This document shows positions 1-8,152 of a stretch of DNA of 50,606 nucleotides, piece by piece; positions within the stretch are counted from its first letter, which is position 1; every line of letters begins with the position of its first letter. A model generated the notes under the pieces. That model was not told the DNA's origin. It made no database searches and was given only the letters and a program-made list of their open reading frames with translations. Both the position numbers and the translations under genes were made by a program. The stretch covers positions 1 through 50,606 of the forward strand of contig NZ_SRXN01000041.1 in NCBI RefSeq assembly GCF_004827385.1, given 5' to 3'. Source of the DNA: Ensifer sp. MPMI2T. GTDB lineage: Bacteria; Pseudomonadota; Alphaproteobacteria; Rhizobiales; Rhizobiaceae.

Positions 1-365
1 GTGATGGGGCCGGAGGGGGGGATGCCATAGGCAGCGGTCGAACTGACATGAATCAGCGACTTGACGCCGGCCTTGGCGGCCTCCTCGCAGACGATGCGGG
101 TTCCTTCGACATTGACGTTCCAATAGTCGCGACCCGCATCCGTCTGCGCCACGAGGGCGGCATTGTGGTGCACGATGTCCACGCCGCGCATGGCCGCCCG
201 CACGCCGTCACGGTCGAGCACCGAGCAGTTGACAAATTCGATGTCTCCCGGCCTCGAGCGATCCTCCCAGACATCGAGTACGCGCACGCTATCACCCTGG
301 TCGCGCAGCCGTCGCGCCGTGAGATTGCCGATGAAGCCTGATCCGCCGGTGATGAGATGCCGCAT
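1..365 (-). CDS. NAD-dependent epimerase/dehydratase (partial, C-terminus off the left edge)
   Basis: Only the first 121 codons are in the window. They encode the N-terminal Rossmann domain of an extended short-chain dehydrogenase. The dinucleotide-binding motif GGSGFIG is at residues 7-13, an acidic stretch (VLDVWED) follows strand 2 as in NAD-binding members, and HNAALVAQ and HVSSTAAYG correspond to strands 4 and 5, the latter with the usual catalytic Ser/Thr. The YxxxK active site lies outside the window. The ATG at 365 is preceded by GGAGGG at 4 bases, which fixes the start. It lies 34 bases downstream of the GMC oxidoreductase gene on the same strand, so the two are probably cotranscribed. 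Such enzymes act on nucleotide sugars or on sterol-like and alcohol substrates. The oxidoreductase neighbour leaves both open, and the substrate is unknown. Confidence 0.85.
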   Translation of the reverse strand, partial: MRHLITGGSGFIGNLTARRLRDQGDSVRVLDVWEDRSRPGDIEFVNCSVLDRDGVRAAMRGVDIVHHNAALVAQTDAGRDYWNVNVEGTRIVCEEAAKAGVKSLIHVSSTAAYGIPPSGPI

Positions 366-399
366 ATTTCCCTCCGGCCCCGTCCAGGGGGCAGTTTGA

Positions 400-1872
400 T
401 CAGATCGCCCGATCCTCGATCGCGCGCATGACGTTGCGATGCGCGACGGCCATCACCGTGCCCTGCGGGTTTACGACCGTCGGGCCACAGAGAAGCGAAG
501 CGTCGGCAATGAAAAGATTGCTGGTGCCGTGCACGCGGCCAAAGGAATTCGCCGCGCATTTGTCAGTGTCCTCGCCCATCGGACAGGAGGAAAAGAGGTG
601 AAGCGCGGTGGCGTTCGCCTGTTTGGGGGAGAGCGTTTCCGGAAGCTTTCCGATATCGGCCAGCGACTTGAGGACAGGATAGCCCGGAATGCTCGGATAG
701 ACCGCCACGGCGCCGGCGGCAAAGAGAACCTCGGCGAGGCGCGCCAGACCATCGGCGAGTTCTTTCAGGTCCGACGGTTCCAGGGCGACGCGCACCAGGG
801 GATCGCGGAAGCCCGGTAGGCTTCTCACCCTGCCTGTTCCACCGGTGCTTTGCACGTAATAGATCGCCATGCGTCGCCAGTCCCGATCGACGGCGTCGAT
901 CATCTCGGGATGCGCTGCCATTGCGAGCGCCAATGCAGGCCGCTTGCTCATCGAGCAGCCCATACTGAAACGTGGGTCGAACTCCTTGATTTGGTGCACC
1001 GGTTCGAGTTCGCCGGGCGTATTGAGCTCGTCGGCAAAAAGCGCCACGACCTTCAGCATCGGATGAAAGCGCAGGCTGTCGCCAACGTTGCGTTTGATTC
1101 CCGATCGCCGCAGCAGCCACGGGGTCTGCACCGCGCCGGCCGCGACGAAGACCGTCTTCGCCTTCAGTTCGATCTGTCGGGGCCGCGCTGCGCCATTGAC
1201 GCGCGCATGGACAGTCCACCGCCCATCCGAATGGGTGAGCTTCGTCGCACAAGTATCGGCCATCAGCATACCGCCGGCGTTCAGGAAGCGCGGAACGAAG
1301 GTCTCCGACATGGATTGCTTGCGTCCCGGCGCTCCGGAGGCAGCATCTTTGGCATAGGCGTAGAGGCGAGGAACCTCGACGGAGGACCAACCGAGCCTTT
1401 GTGCTCCCTCGTCAAGCCGCGTCGACAATTGCGGCGCCGGGCCAGGCAGGTATTCAACCCTTGCGACCGCTTCACAGGCGGCGAAATGGGGGGCCAGTTC
1501 CTCGAGGGTCAGCGCGTCCACCCTGTAGCCGCGCCTCCAGAGATCGAGCACCGACTCCGGAGTGTGATGATAGAGGCCGCGATTGATCTCGCTTCCCCCG
1601 CCGACGCAGCGTCCTTCGACATAGGCGATCTTCGCCGCGCCGAAGCCGATGTTCACGCCCGCGTTCCGGTACTTCTGCAAGATCTCCTCGCGTGAGAAAT
1701 GCGGGGCGGATTCGAGCGGCAGATGCGGGCCTTCCTCGAGCATCAGCACGGACTTGCCTGCCTCGGCGCATTGAGTGGCCGTGACTGCCCCGCCCGGGCC
1801 CGATCCAATCACAATGACGTCTGGAGTGAACTTCTCAGAGGCGAGCTGGTGCTCCGGTGACAACAGGGTCAT
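400..1872 (-). CDS. GMC-family FAD-dependent oxidoreductase
   Basis: A 490-residue member of the glucose-methanol-choline oxidoreductase family, which oxidises alcohols with FAD. The FAD-binding motif GSGPGGAVTA and the acidic end of strand 2 (MLEEG) are near the N-terminus, followed by the GMC-type loop GGGSEINRGLYHH. The C-terminal domain has SSCPMGED and PTVVNPQGTVMAVAHRN, where the family places its active-site His/Asn pair; the first His is not obvious here. An upstream in-frame ATG at 1938 lies inside the neighbouring gene and adds a non-homologous leader. The ATG at 1872 is preferred because AGGA lies 11 bases upstream and the protein then begins just before the FAD motif. It overlaps the 3' end of the small-subunit gene (1835-2233) by 38 bases, which suggests translational coupling. 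The substrate cannot be read from sequence. Confidence 0.87.
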   Translation of the reverse strand: MTLLSPEHQLASEKFTPDVIVIGSGPGGAVTATQCAEAGKSVLMLEEGPHLPLESAPHFSREEILQKYRNAGVNIGFGAAKIAYVEGRCVGGGSEINRGLYHHTPESVLDLWRRGYRVDALTLEELAPHFAACEAVARVEYLPGPAPQLSTRLDEGAQRLGWSSVEVPRLYAYAKDAASGAPGRKQSMSETFVPRFLNAGGMLMADTCATKLTHSDGRWTVHARVNGAARPRQIELKAKTVFVAAGAVQTPWLLRRSGIKRNVGDSLRFHPMLKVVALFADELNTPGELEPVHQIKEFDPRFSMGCSMSKRPALALAMAAHPEMIDAVDRDWRRMAIYYVQSTGGTGRVRSLPGFRDPLVRVALEPSDLKELADGLARLAEVLFAAGAVAVYPSIPGYPVLKSLADIGKLPETLSPKQANATALHLFSSCPMGEDTDKCAANSFGRVHGTSNLFIADASLLCGPTVVNPQGTVMAVAHRNVMRAIEDRAI

Positions 1873-2233
1873 GCTGATAGTCCTGCCCGTAAAGATTTGA
1901 ATAAATACCGAATAGTGCCAATGAAACATGGAACTCAACGAAACGGCGCCGGAACTCGAGGCGGGAGCGCCGCCATTTGTCGAGTTCGGCCAGTCGGTCG
2001 TCGAGCGAAAGCTGATAAAAGAATCTGCCCTTGCGTATCAAGGGCCAAGCATTGAATAGCAAAACAAGAATACGGAAAGGCGGGCGCAAATAATCCGGCA
2101 TCTGGCGGTGCACGCGCAGAAGAAACTCTGCGGCGCCAGCGCCCAATGCCTGCCGTTTATCGTCGGCGGAGCGTCTTTCATATGCAATGGTTTCACCAAG
2201 CGCCAGTATGGCGTACTCAAACTGCCGCGACAT
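1835..2233 (-). CDS. Probable small subunit of the adjacent GMC oxidoreductase (gluconate 2-dehydrogenase subunit 3-like)
   Basis: A 132-residue soluble helical protein encoded immediately upstream of, and overlapping, the GMC oxidoreductase gene. The pattern LRPPFRILVLLFNAWPL, then RFFYQLSLDDR, then WRRSRLEFRRRF with a closing FGIYS resembles the N-terminal module of long-chain alcohol oxidases and the small partner subunit of some bacterial GMC dehydrogenases. This is recognition by pattern, not a search result. The likely role is to bind and stabilise the flavoprotein or connect it to an electron acceptor. The ATG at 2233 has AAGGGACGAGG upstream and is preferred to the in-frame TTG at 2251. 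No signal peptide is visible. Gene order and overlap support a two-subunit complex. Confidence 0.65.
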   Translation of the reverse strand: MSRQFEYAILALGETIAYERRSADDKRQALGAGAAEFLLRVHRQMPDYLRPPFRILVLLFNAWPLIRKGRFFYQLSLDDRLAELDKWRRSRLEFRRRFVEFHVSLALFGIYSNLYGQDYQHDPVVTGAPARL

Positions 2234-2408
2234 GACCTCGTCCCTTATCAACCTGCCCCGATAGGACTGGCGCTATCCTGGTGAAGGAGACTGCCCCGCT
2301 CGATACAATACGTATTTCTAACTGGTCTTATGAGTAAAATCTACTAAAACATTGTCTCTGCCTGACATGGATCATGTATACCCAAATCGCCAATACGAGA
2401 TGTATCCC

Positions 2409-2795
2409 ATGAAACGCCTCCTGGACGCGAGCTTCGTTCGGTATTTCGCCTTTGGGACGATTGCCGCCAGCCTGCAGGTCGCGACGCTCGCTTTCCTGGT
2501 GGAGATCGCCGGGATGGGAGAGGTCTACGCCTCGACCGTCGCTTTCTATTTTGCCGTCGTCGTCAACTATTTTCTGCAGCGGCATTACACCTTCCGTTCC
2601 TCCGAGCCCCACCGATTGGCGTTGCCGAAATTCGTGGCTGTGTCCACTATAGGCGCAGGAATAAACGCTCTCGCATTCGGCCTGCTTGTGACGTTGATGC
2701 ACTACGTTGTTGCACAATGCCTATCTCTGCTCCTCGTCTTTTCGGTGAACTACAGCTTAAGCAAGACGCTGATCTTCCGCAGGAGGGAAACATAG
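2409..2795 (+). CDS. GtrA-like small membrane protein
   Basis: About 128 residues with four hydrophobic segments. The sequence fits the GtrA family: VRYFAFGTIAA at the start of the first helix, VVVNYFLQRHYTF after the second, and a closing VNYSLSKTLIFR. GtrA proteins are thought to move undecaprenyl-phosphate-linked sugars across the inner membrane, usually with a GtrB glycosyltransferase encoded alongside. No GtrB is adjacent here, so this copy is an orphan. A second GtrA (16816-17217) does have its partner. In-frame starts exist at 2352 (TTG), 2367, 2400 and 2409; the last gives a family-typical N-terminus, although no strong Shine-Dalgarno marks it. Its last 39 bases overlap the 3' end of the convergent FkbH gene. 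Confidence 0.75.
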   Translation: MKRLLDASFVRYFAFGTIAASLQVATLAFLVEIAGMGEVYASTVAFYFAVVVNYFLQRHYTFRSSEPHRLALPKFVAVSTIGAGINALAFGLLVTLMHYVVAQCLSLLLVFSVNYSLSKTLIFRRRET

Positions 2796-4712
2796 GGTAT
2801 CACCGATGGTGATACGTTCTGGCGACGCGCGAAGCACCCGCATCGGCGCAGGCTCGACCTCGGTCGCCGCATCGAGCATCCATCGGCTTGAGCCGTCGTC
2901 CTCGCCGGCGATCGGCGTGAAGCCGAGCTTCGCGTAGTGGTCGCGCACCATGGCGTTGCGATCGGTCGGTCGATAGATGCCGACGAGCTTGCGGATCCCA
3001 GCCTCACGCGCCTGTTGCAGGATCTCGCGCAACACCATTTGCTCGACATTTCGTCCCAGCACCCGGCAGCTCATCAGCCAAGTATCGATTTCCCAGGTCG
3101 CCTCCGGCAGGGTCCGGCAAATGACCACGCTGATCATGCCGTTGTCGCCGAACCTGTCGGCGAGACGGACCTGCAGCGTCGTGCATGTCGGATCGCTCTC
3201 GGCAGCCGCCACCTCGGCCTCGGTGTAGCGCCGCGTGGTCAGGTTGAACTGATTGGACTTGTTGATCAGTTGGGCGATCCGTGACCGGCCGGTGCGATCG
3301 AACGGCCTGAAGGTGATCTCCATCTCGAGCGAGGCGAGATAGGACTCGATGTCGCCGGCCCGCTCCTGCAGCGCCACGCGGCGTGCATTGCCCTCATAAT
3401 ACGCGATGCGCCGGCGATCTTCGTCCGAGAAGGCCGTCGCCTCGAAATACCCGGCGGCCGCCAGCGTGCGTGCGTACAAAGCCGGATCATCAGGCAGCTC
3501 TGGCACCGCCACCTGCGGCAGGATCTGCCGCACCAGCGCCCGCTCGACCGGATTGTCATCCAGGAACACCAGCGATTCGAGCCCGAGCGACAGGGCGTCG
3601 GCGATCGCCTTGATGTTCGTCGCCTTGTCGTCCCAGTTCGCCTGGAAGACGGTAATGTGCTCCTCGCGGATCAGCATCTCCGGGTGCTCACGAAAGACGC
3701 GCCTCGCCACCTCGTCGGTGTTCTTGGACGACACGGCGAGCACGATGCCGCGCTCGCGCAGCGCGAGTGCCAGGCGCTGAACGCTTCGATAGGCTTCGCC
3801 GACAGCGTCGCCCTCGGCGAGCATAATCCCATGCAGGCCATCGTCGCCGATGACGCCGCCCCAGAGCGTATTGTCGAGGTCGAGCACGAGGCAGCGCCGG
3901 GCCTTGCCTCGCATTGCCCCAAGGAGCCGTCCGACGTGGTCGGCGTAAAGCGGAACGCAAATGTCGGCAAAGGGTAACTTCGCGAGATTCCATTGGCTCG
4001 GCGAATGCCATCGGGCAAGGCCGACGGTTTCGGCGATGGCGGCGACGTCGAGCAGCACGTCGGCCGTGCCTTCGAGCCCCGCTGCAAGCCGGCTGTTGAA
4101 CCCGTCGATGAGATGGCGCGACGTGCCGGGCAGAGAGCGATCCATGCTGCCGAACAGCGCCTCGGCGGGCGGCGCCAAGGTTTGCAGGATGCAGACTGCT
4201 CCACTGTCGGCGATTCCCTCACGGATCCGGTTCAGGAAGCCGACCGCTTCGTCGATATTGGCGGCCGCGGCCGCTGCGTTTCCAGGCGCGGGCACGAAGG
4301 GAAAGGAGCGATAGTCTAGGGCGAGCAGCACGGCATCGCACCGCGCCGCATTGATCCTCGAAGAGGGATCGAGGGCTTCCTGCGCGAACAGCCCGTAATC
4401 GGCGGTGACACACTCAAGCATGATCCCGTGCCGTGCGGCGCCAACGACGAGTGCCGGGATCACCAGGTCGATCGTCCCATTGGCGAGGACGCCGAGCTTC
4501 ATCGGGGTCAACGGAGGCAGCGGCCGGCCCGGCTCCTGCAGCATCTGGATGACGCGGGCCAGACGCGTCGACTGGGTCGTGTCGAGCGCGAAAGACGCCA
4601 GGTGCTGGATTTCGGCACCGGATGCGCCAGGCGCGAGGCGCCGGCACATGTCCTTGAACTCAGTGGGCGGCCTCGGCAACCAAGCGAGGTCGAGGAAAAG
4701 CTCGCAACTCAC
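2757..4712 (-). CDS. FkbH-like HAD-IIIC protein, predicted to load an acyl (glyceryl-type) group on the adjacent carrier protein
   Basis: A 651-residue protein of the FkbH-like branch of the HAD superfamily. An N-terminal domain of about 270 residues precedes the HAD core. Motif I is VLDLDNTLWGG near residue 280, motif II is AVSSKN near residue 328, and the acidic motif III is FLDDNPVER near residue 386. The C-terminal part (DRFGDNGMISVV, then YAKLGF) looks like an acetyltransferase fold, as usual in this family. Characterised members dephosphorylate 1,3-bisphosphoglycerate while attaching glyceryl to an acyl carrier protein. A free-standing carrier protein is encoded directly upstream and an MBOAT acyltransferase before that, so transfer of the carried group to a glycan is inferred. 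A TTG at 4733 is open, but the GTG at 4712 has GGGAGGG at about 7 bases and is preferred. Last gene of a four-gene operon. Confidence 0.85.
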   Translation of the reverse strand: MSCELFLDLAWLPRPPTEFKDMCRRLAPGASGAEIQHLASFALDTTQSTRLARVIQMLQEPGRPLPPLTPMKLGVLANGTIDLVIPALVVGAARHGIMLECVTADYGLFAQEALDPSSRINAARCDAVLLALDYRSFPFVPAPGNAAAAAANIDEAVGFLNRIREGIADSGAVCILQTLAPPAEALFGSMDRSLPGTSRHLIDGFNSRLAAGLEGTADVLLDVAAIAETVGLARWHSPSQWNLAKLPFADICVPLYADHVGRLLGAMRGKARRCLVLDLDNTLWGGVIGDDGLHGIMLAEGDAVGEAYRSVQRLALALRERGIVLAVSSKNTDEVARRVFREHPEMLIREEHITVFQANWDDKATNIKAIADALSLGLESLVFLDDNPVERALVRQILPQVAVPELPDDPALYARTLAAAGYFEATAFSDEDRRRIAYYEGNARRVALQERAGDIESYLASLEMEITFRPFDRTGRSRIAQLINKSNQFNLTTRRYTEAEVAAAESDPTCTTLQVRLADRFGDNGMISVVICRTLPEATWEIDTWLMSCRVLGRNVEQMVLREILQQAREAGIRKLVGIYRPTDRNAMVRDHYAKLGFTPIAGEDDGSSRWMLDAATEVEPAPMRVLRASPERITIGDTLCFPPAEDQRLA

Positions 4713-4738
4713 ATCCAGCCCTCCCGGCTGCAACTCGC

Positions 4739-4972
4739 TCAGGTCATGCGTTGGATCAGCGCAGCGAGCTCGCCGACATTGCGCAAGGAAGCGATCTGGC
4801 TTGCCGAGAAATGCACCTCGAACGCCCGCTCGACGCTCAGCATGAGCTGCACGTTCATCATGCTGTCCCAGCCTTCGACATCCGTCGCGGTAAGCTGCGG
4901 GGTGACGATCAGGCCGTCGTCATCGAAGACGTCCCGGAAGATTGTCTCCAACCGTTCGTAGATCTCGTCCAC
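4739..4972 (-). CDS. Acyl carrier protein (DltC-like, free-standing)
   Basis: A 77-residue acidic helical protein with the phosphopantetheine attachment motif GWDSM, Ser37 being the expected prosthetic-group site. The downstream stretch NVQLMLSVERAFEVHF is the usual recognition helix. The motif and size resemble DltC-type carriers and carriers that work with FkbH proteins more than the fatty-acid ACP, whose motif is DSLD. The start is a GTG at 4972 with GGGAG about 11 bases upstream. It sits 15 bases after the MBOAT gene and 26 bases before the preferred FkbH start, all on one strand. It most likely presents a thioester-bound small acyl group, loaded by the FkbH-like enzyme, to the membrane acyltransferase. 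Confidence 0.85.
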   Translation of the reverse strand: MDEIYERLETIFRDVFDDDGLIVTPQLTATDVEGWDSMMNVQLMLSVERAFEVHFSASQIASLRNVGELAALIQRMT

Positions 4973-4987
4973 CGTGTCGATACTCCC

Positions 4988-6550
4988 TTAGAACTGAAAA
5001 TAGAGGAACATGGTGGGTGCTGCCGACAGCGCCCGGGTAACCGCCAGAAAACCGATCAGGCCGGTGACGACGGCAAACACCGGCGTTGGCTGCCAGGCGA
5101 ACATCCGATTCTCCACGCGTTGTTTACGGCCGAACCATGTCGCCGAACGCACCTCACCCAGACCGGTTTCGTAGTGGTGCAACCACTCCTGGACGTTTGG
5201 CAGAAACCAGACGATCGACAGCAGCAGGAGCTGTAATCGCACCGTGTCCCAATCCAGGAGCTCCGACGAATGCAAGCCGACGCCGTTGAAGCCGGCCATG
5301 CAGCCCAACAGGTGAAACGCCGTCATAAGGTCCGGAGAGCGGAAGAACACGAGACCGATCATGACGCATCCCATCGTCATCAGAACCGAGGGGACGACAT
5401 GGATCAGCCGATCGCTGTCGAGGCGCCACTGCCAGCGCATCTTGAGCATCCGCCAGCCATGGTTGATAGTGAGAAACAGCCCGTGCACCAGGCCAAAGGC
5501 GGCGAACTGCCAGCCGGCGCCATGCCACCAGCCGATGATCACCATCGACAGGATCGTCGGTACGGCGAGAAGAACGAGGAAGGCCTTGGGGCTGGTCTTA
5601 CCACGACGCAAGCCCGGCCTGCCGCTCGCGAGCCAGCGCCGCGTCAAGCTCAGGCTCAAGGGATTGTAGATGTAGGCGGTCACGAACCGCGTCAACGTCA
5701 TGTGCCAACGCGACCAGAAGTCGATGATGTTGCGCGCCTTGAGCGGCGAATCGAAGTTGAACGGCAAACGGATGCCGAACAGCATAGCGAGGCCGATCGC
5801 CATGTCCGAGTAACCGGAAAAGTCGAAATAGATCTGCAGCGTGTACGAGAGTGCGCCGCCCCAGGCCTCGAGCATCTGCAGCGGGTCGCCCTTGCCGGCG
5901 GCGGCGAATACCGGGTTTGCCCACAAGGCGATCGTGTCGGCAATAATCACCTTCTTGAAGAGGCCGACGACAAAGACCGTGCCGCCGAGTGCCAGCATCC
6001 GCGATTGCGGTTTGAAGATCCGCGCGTCGTCGAACTGCGGCATCATCTCCTTGTGATGGGTGATGGGCCCGGCGATCAGATGCGGAAAGAAGGTGATGAA
6101 CAGGCAATAATTGGCAAAACTACGCTCCGCCGCAACGTCCTCATAGGCGTCGCAGAGAAACGCGATTTGTTGAAACGTGAAGAACGAGATCGCCAGGGGC
6201 AGAAGGATCATCGGAACCGGCAGGCCAAAATCGAGCACCCTGTCGACCGTGGCCAGGAGAAAACCGGCATATTTGTAGTAGCCGAGGAGGAGCACGTTGA
6301 GAACGATGCCGGCGATCAGAAGGCTCTTCACCTTCCGCCTGGTGAGTACTGTGCCGATCGCATAATTGACGACGATGGAGCCTAGCAGCAGCGGTACGTA
6401 GGCCACGTTCCACCAACCATAGAAGACGAGTGAGACGAGCGTCAGCCAGATGATCGCGAGTTTGCGCCGACCAGCGAGCCCAAGGGCAAAAAAACCGATG
6501 AGAGCAATCGGCAGCAGCCCGAGAAGGAAGATGCCAGAGTTGAACAGCAT
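4988..6550 (-). CDS. MBOAT membrane O-acyltransferase (DltB/AlgI-like)
   Basis: A 520-residue polytopic inner-membrane protein with about a dozen hydrophobic segments. Family marks are FTFQQIAFLCDAY near residue 125, LQIYFDFSGYSDMAIG near 240, FWSRWHMTL near 280 and GWWHGAGW near 341, followed by FGLVHG, where His356 corresponds to the conserved catalytic histidine of AlgI and DltB. These enzymes move an acyl group from a cytosolic donor to a polymer on the outer face of the membrane. A carrier protein gene follows 15 bases downstream and an SGNH-type gene precedes it by 5 bases, so the unit parallels dltB-dltC-dltD. GCGGAG lies upstream of the ATG at 6550. An alginate-type O-acetylation role is the alternative, but it would not need a carrier protein. 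Confidence 0.9.
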   Translation of the reverse strand: MLFNSGIFLLGLLPIALIGFFALGLAGRRKLAIIWLTLVSLVFYGWWNVAYVPLLLGSIVVNYAIGTVLTRRKVKSLLIAGIVLNVLLLGYYKYAGFLLATVDRVLDFGLPVPMILLPLAISFFTFQQIAFLCDAYEDVAAERSFANYCLFITFFPHLIAGPITHHKEMMPQFDDARIFKPQSRMLALGGTVFVVGLFKKVIIADTIALWANPVFAAAGKGDPLQMLEAWGGALSYTLQIYFDFSGYSDMAIGLAMLFGIRLPFNFDSPLKARNIIDFWSRWHMTLTRFVTAYIYNPLSLSLTRRWLASGRPGLRRGKTSPKAFLVLLAVPTILSMVIIGWWHGAGWQFAAFGLVHGLFLTINHGWRMLKMRWQWRLDSDRLIHVVPSVLMTMGCVMIGLVFFRSPDLMTAFHLLGCMAGFNGVGLHSSELLDWDTVRLQLLLLSIVWFLPNVQEWLHHYETGLGEVRSATWFGRKQRVENRMFAWQPTPVFAVVTGLIGFLAVTRALSAAPTMFLYFQF

Positions 6551-6555
6551 GTCGG

Positions 6556-7563
6556 TTACTCCGCGATCCCTTCAGCACCAAAACTGGTGGCCGTGATGAG
6601 TTGGCTCGTGAAGCGTCGAGCACCCGGCCAGCGCAAATGGATGGCATCGACGAAGTCACTCGCATCCATCTTTGCCGCCCGCCCGCCGTCCCAGAAAACA
6701 GCGTCCGTCCCGGCGATCGCGCTCTCGATCTCTCGCACCATTTGGTCGTGGGCCGCAACCCTGTCGGAGCGCTCAACCGTGGTCGGTCGCAACGGGAGGG
6801 ACGCCACGGTCAGGTGCCGCCCGCCATCGGCAATCGCCCGCGCCAGCCTCCGCAGTGACGCCACGCAGGCCGGATCAATGGCGTCGAAACGTCCTCTGTC
6901 GAGCTTGCGGCTGATATCGGTGGTCTGCGGGCCGTCGCCGTAGGCGGTGAAGATCAGCGGATAGAAGGGAAGCCTGTTCTCGCGCGCGGCTTTGACGAAG
7001 CTAGCGTTGCGAACCAGCGAGACAGGATCGAAATACTTGAAGTAGTAGCTCCAGACCGGGCCTTCGCTTGCCAAATAGTCATCGACATCGCTCCTGTCGA
7101 ACACGCGCGCCTCGGTGCCTGTGCACGCATCCATATCGATCGGGCTGAGCAGGAGTAATACGTCATGAACATTCGGGTACCGGCGCAGCAGATAGTCGGC
7201 GACGAATTCGGTTTGGTTGAGCTGCAGCCCACAGAAACTGCCGTTGAGTGGCCTCGCGGCCGGATATCGGCGGGCGATTTCTTCACTCGCTATTCCACGC
7301 CAGGCGGCTGACGACCCGAGGATGAGCGCCGTCGGCGCTTGCGGGTCGTGGTCGCGCAGAAAAGCGAGCTTCTCATCGGAACAGAGGCTATTGGTAAGCG
7401 CTGGCGGGGGTAACCGCCCGACCGTCTCCAAGGTCACGAGAGCGAGGAAATAGACAACGCCGGCAACCATCGCCGTCACCACAGTGCAGGCAATGTAGGA
7501 TACCCAACTGTCAAGCCGTAGCGCCGGAGGGGCAGGCCACAGCAACATCGCAAGCCGTCTCAT
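6556..7563 (-). CDS. Membrane-anchored SGNH-hydrolase-like protein (DltD/AlgJ-like partner of MBOAT)
   Basis: A 335-residue protein with one N-terminal membrane segment (about residues 20-48) and a predicted extracytoplasmic domain. LILGSSAAWRG at residues 80-90 gives a Ser in the GSS form used by DltD rather than the GDS of classical lipases, and VDAIHLRW at 305-312 gives the DxxH of the SGNH triad (Asp306, His309). An Asn/Asp-rich middle block (LSPIDMDAC) lies between them. Proteins of this type accept the acyl group from an MBOAT protein and place it on the polymer, or trim it. The gene is first in the operon, 5 bases before the MBOAT gene. The ATG at 7563 overlaps the stop of a short upstream ORF; it has no good Shine-Dalgarno of its own, so reinitiation is plausible. 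Confidence 0.72.
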   Translation of the reverse strand: MRRLAMLLWPAPPALRLDSWVSYIACTVVTAMVAGVVYFLALVTLETVGRLPPPALTNSLCSDEKLAFLRDHDPQAPTALILGSSAAWRGIASEEIARRYPAARPLNGSFCGLQLNQTEFVADYLLRRYPNVHDVLLLLSPIDMDACTGTEARVFDRSDVDDYLASEGPVWSYYFKYFDPVSLVRNASFVKAARENRLPFYPLIFTAYGDGPQTTDISRKLDRGRFDAIDPACVASLRRLARAIADGGRHLTVASLPLRPTTVERSDRVAAHDQMVREIESAIAGTDAVFWDGGRAAKMDASDFVDAIHLRWPGARRFTSQLITATSFGAEGIAE

Positions 7564-7697
7564 GGCAAGAGGAGCCCGAGGTTCGGTTTAATACGGTGGT
7601 GAGCTCGGTATCGTGAGCGCCGGGTCTTGCCGCTCCTCAGCCGACAAAGCTCCCGACCTTGCCGCCGTCTGCCTTTGGTGAATAACCTCAATGTCAT
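7560..7697 (-). CDS. Possible 45-codon leader ORF coupled to the SGNH-like gene
   Basis: A short ORF starting at an ATG preceded by GGGAGGATGTC, one of the best ribosome-binding sites in the window. Its TGA overlaps the ATG of the SGNH-like gene (ATGA). The predicted peptide is Arg-rich and resembles no family, and its codon pattern does not look strongly coding. Another frame across the same stretch stays open to about 7590. It may be a leader that delivers ribosomes to the weakly marked downstream start, a remnant, or chance. Confidence 0.3.
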   Translation of the reverse strand: MTLRLFTKGRRRQGRELCRLRSGKTRRSRYRAHHRIKPNLGLLLP

Positions 7698-8152
7698 GAC
7701 ATCCTCCCGAATGGGCGGGTATCCAGACTTAACACTTGCTGGTTGCAACGTCCGAGTTAGGCGGCCTCAAGCAAACAAGCAAATCAGAGCCCACGCGGGC
7801 TCGACGGAGGCATAGCCTATCGCGACGCCAGAGCATGTGTTGGCTGGCAGAAGATACCGGATGCGGCCGATATTCTGATACACATATACTTAAGATTAAT
7901 ACCATTACTTTCAGTATCCACCGAACGATAGATCAATCGGTGACAGGTGGTCAAGCAATAATGACTCTGCACCAAAGCAACTTAGAGTTATCACCAACCA
8001 ACAGGCTCGCCTCCGCCAATTTTGATGACGTGCGCGAGGCCCGAGTGTTCTTGCTGGCGCGGGGCGCTCCCGCGCAATCCTGAATGCTTATCTCCGACGC
8101 CGGCCGCACTCGTGACAACGACTGCACCCTAAGCACCGCGCTGGTCACTCTT
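7698..8152. other. Intergenic region upstream of the dlt-like operon
   Basis: About 455 bases between the 3' end of the GT-C gene and the leader of the acyltransferase operon. The middle (7850-7980) is AT-richer and is a plausible place for the operon promoter, but no convincing -35/-10 pair was found. A 40-codon ORF on the + strand (ATG at 7961) has only a distant AGGTGG and no recognisable relatives; it may be a remnant. No RNA gene was seen. Confidence 0.4.
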
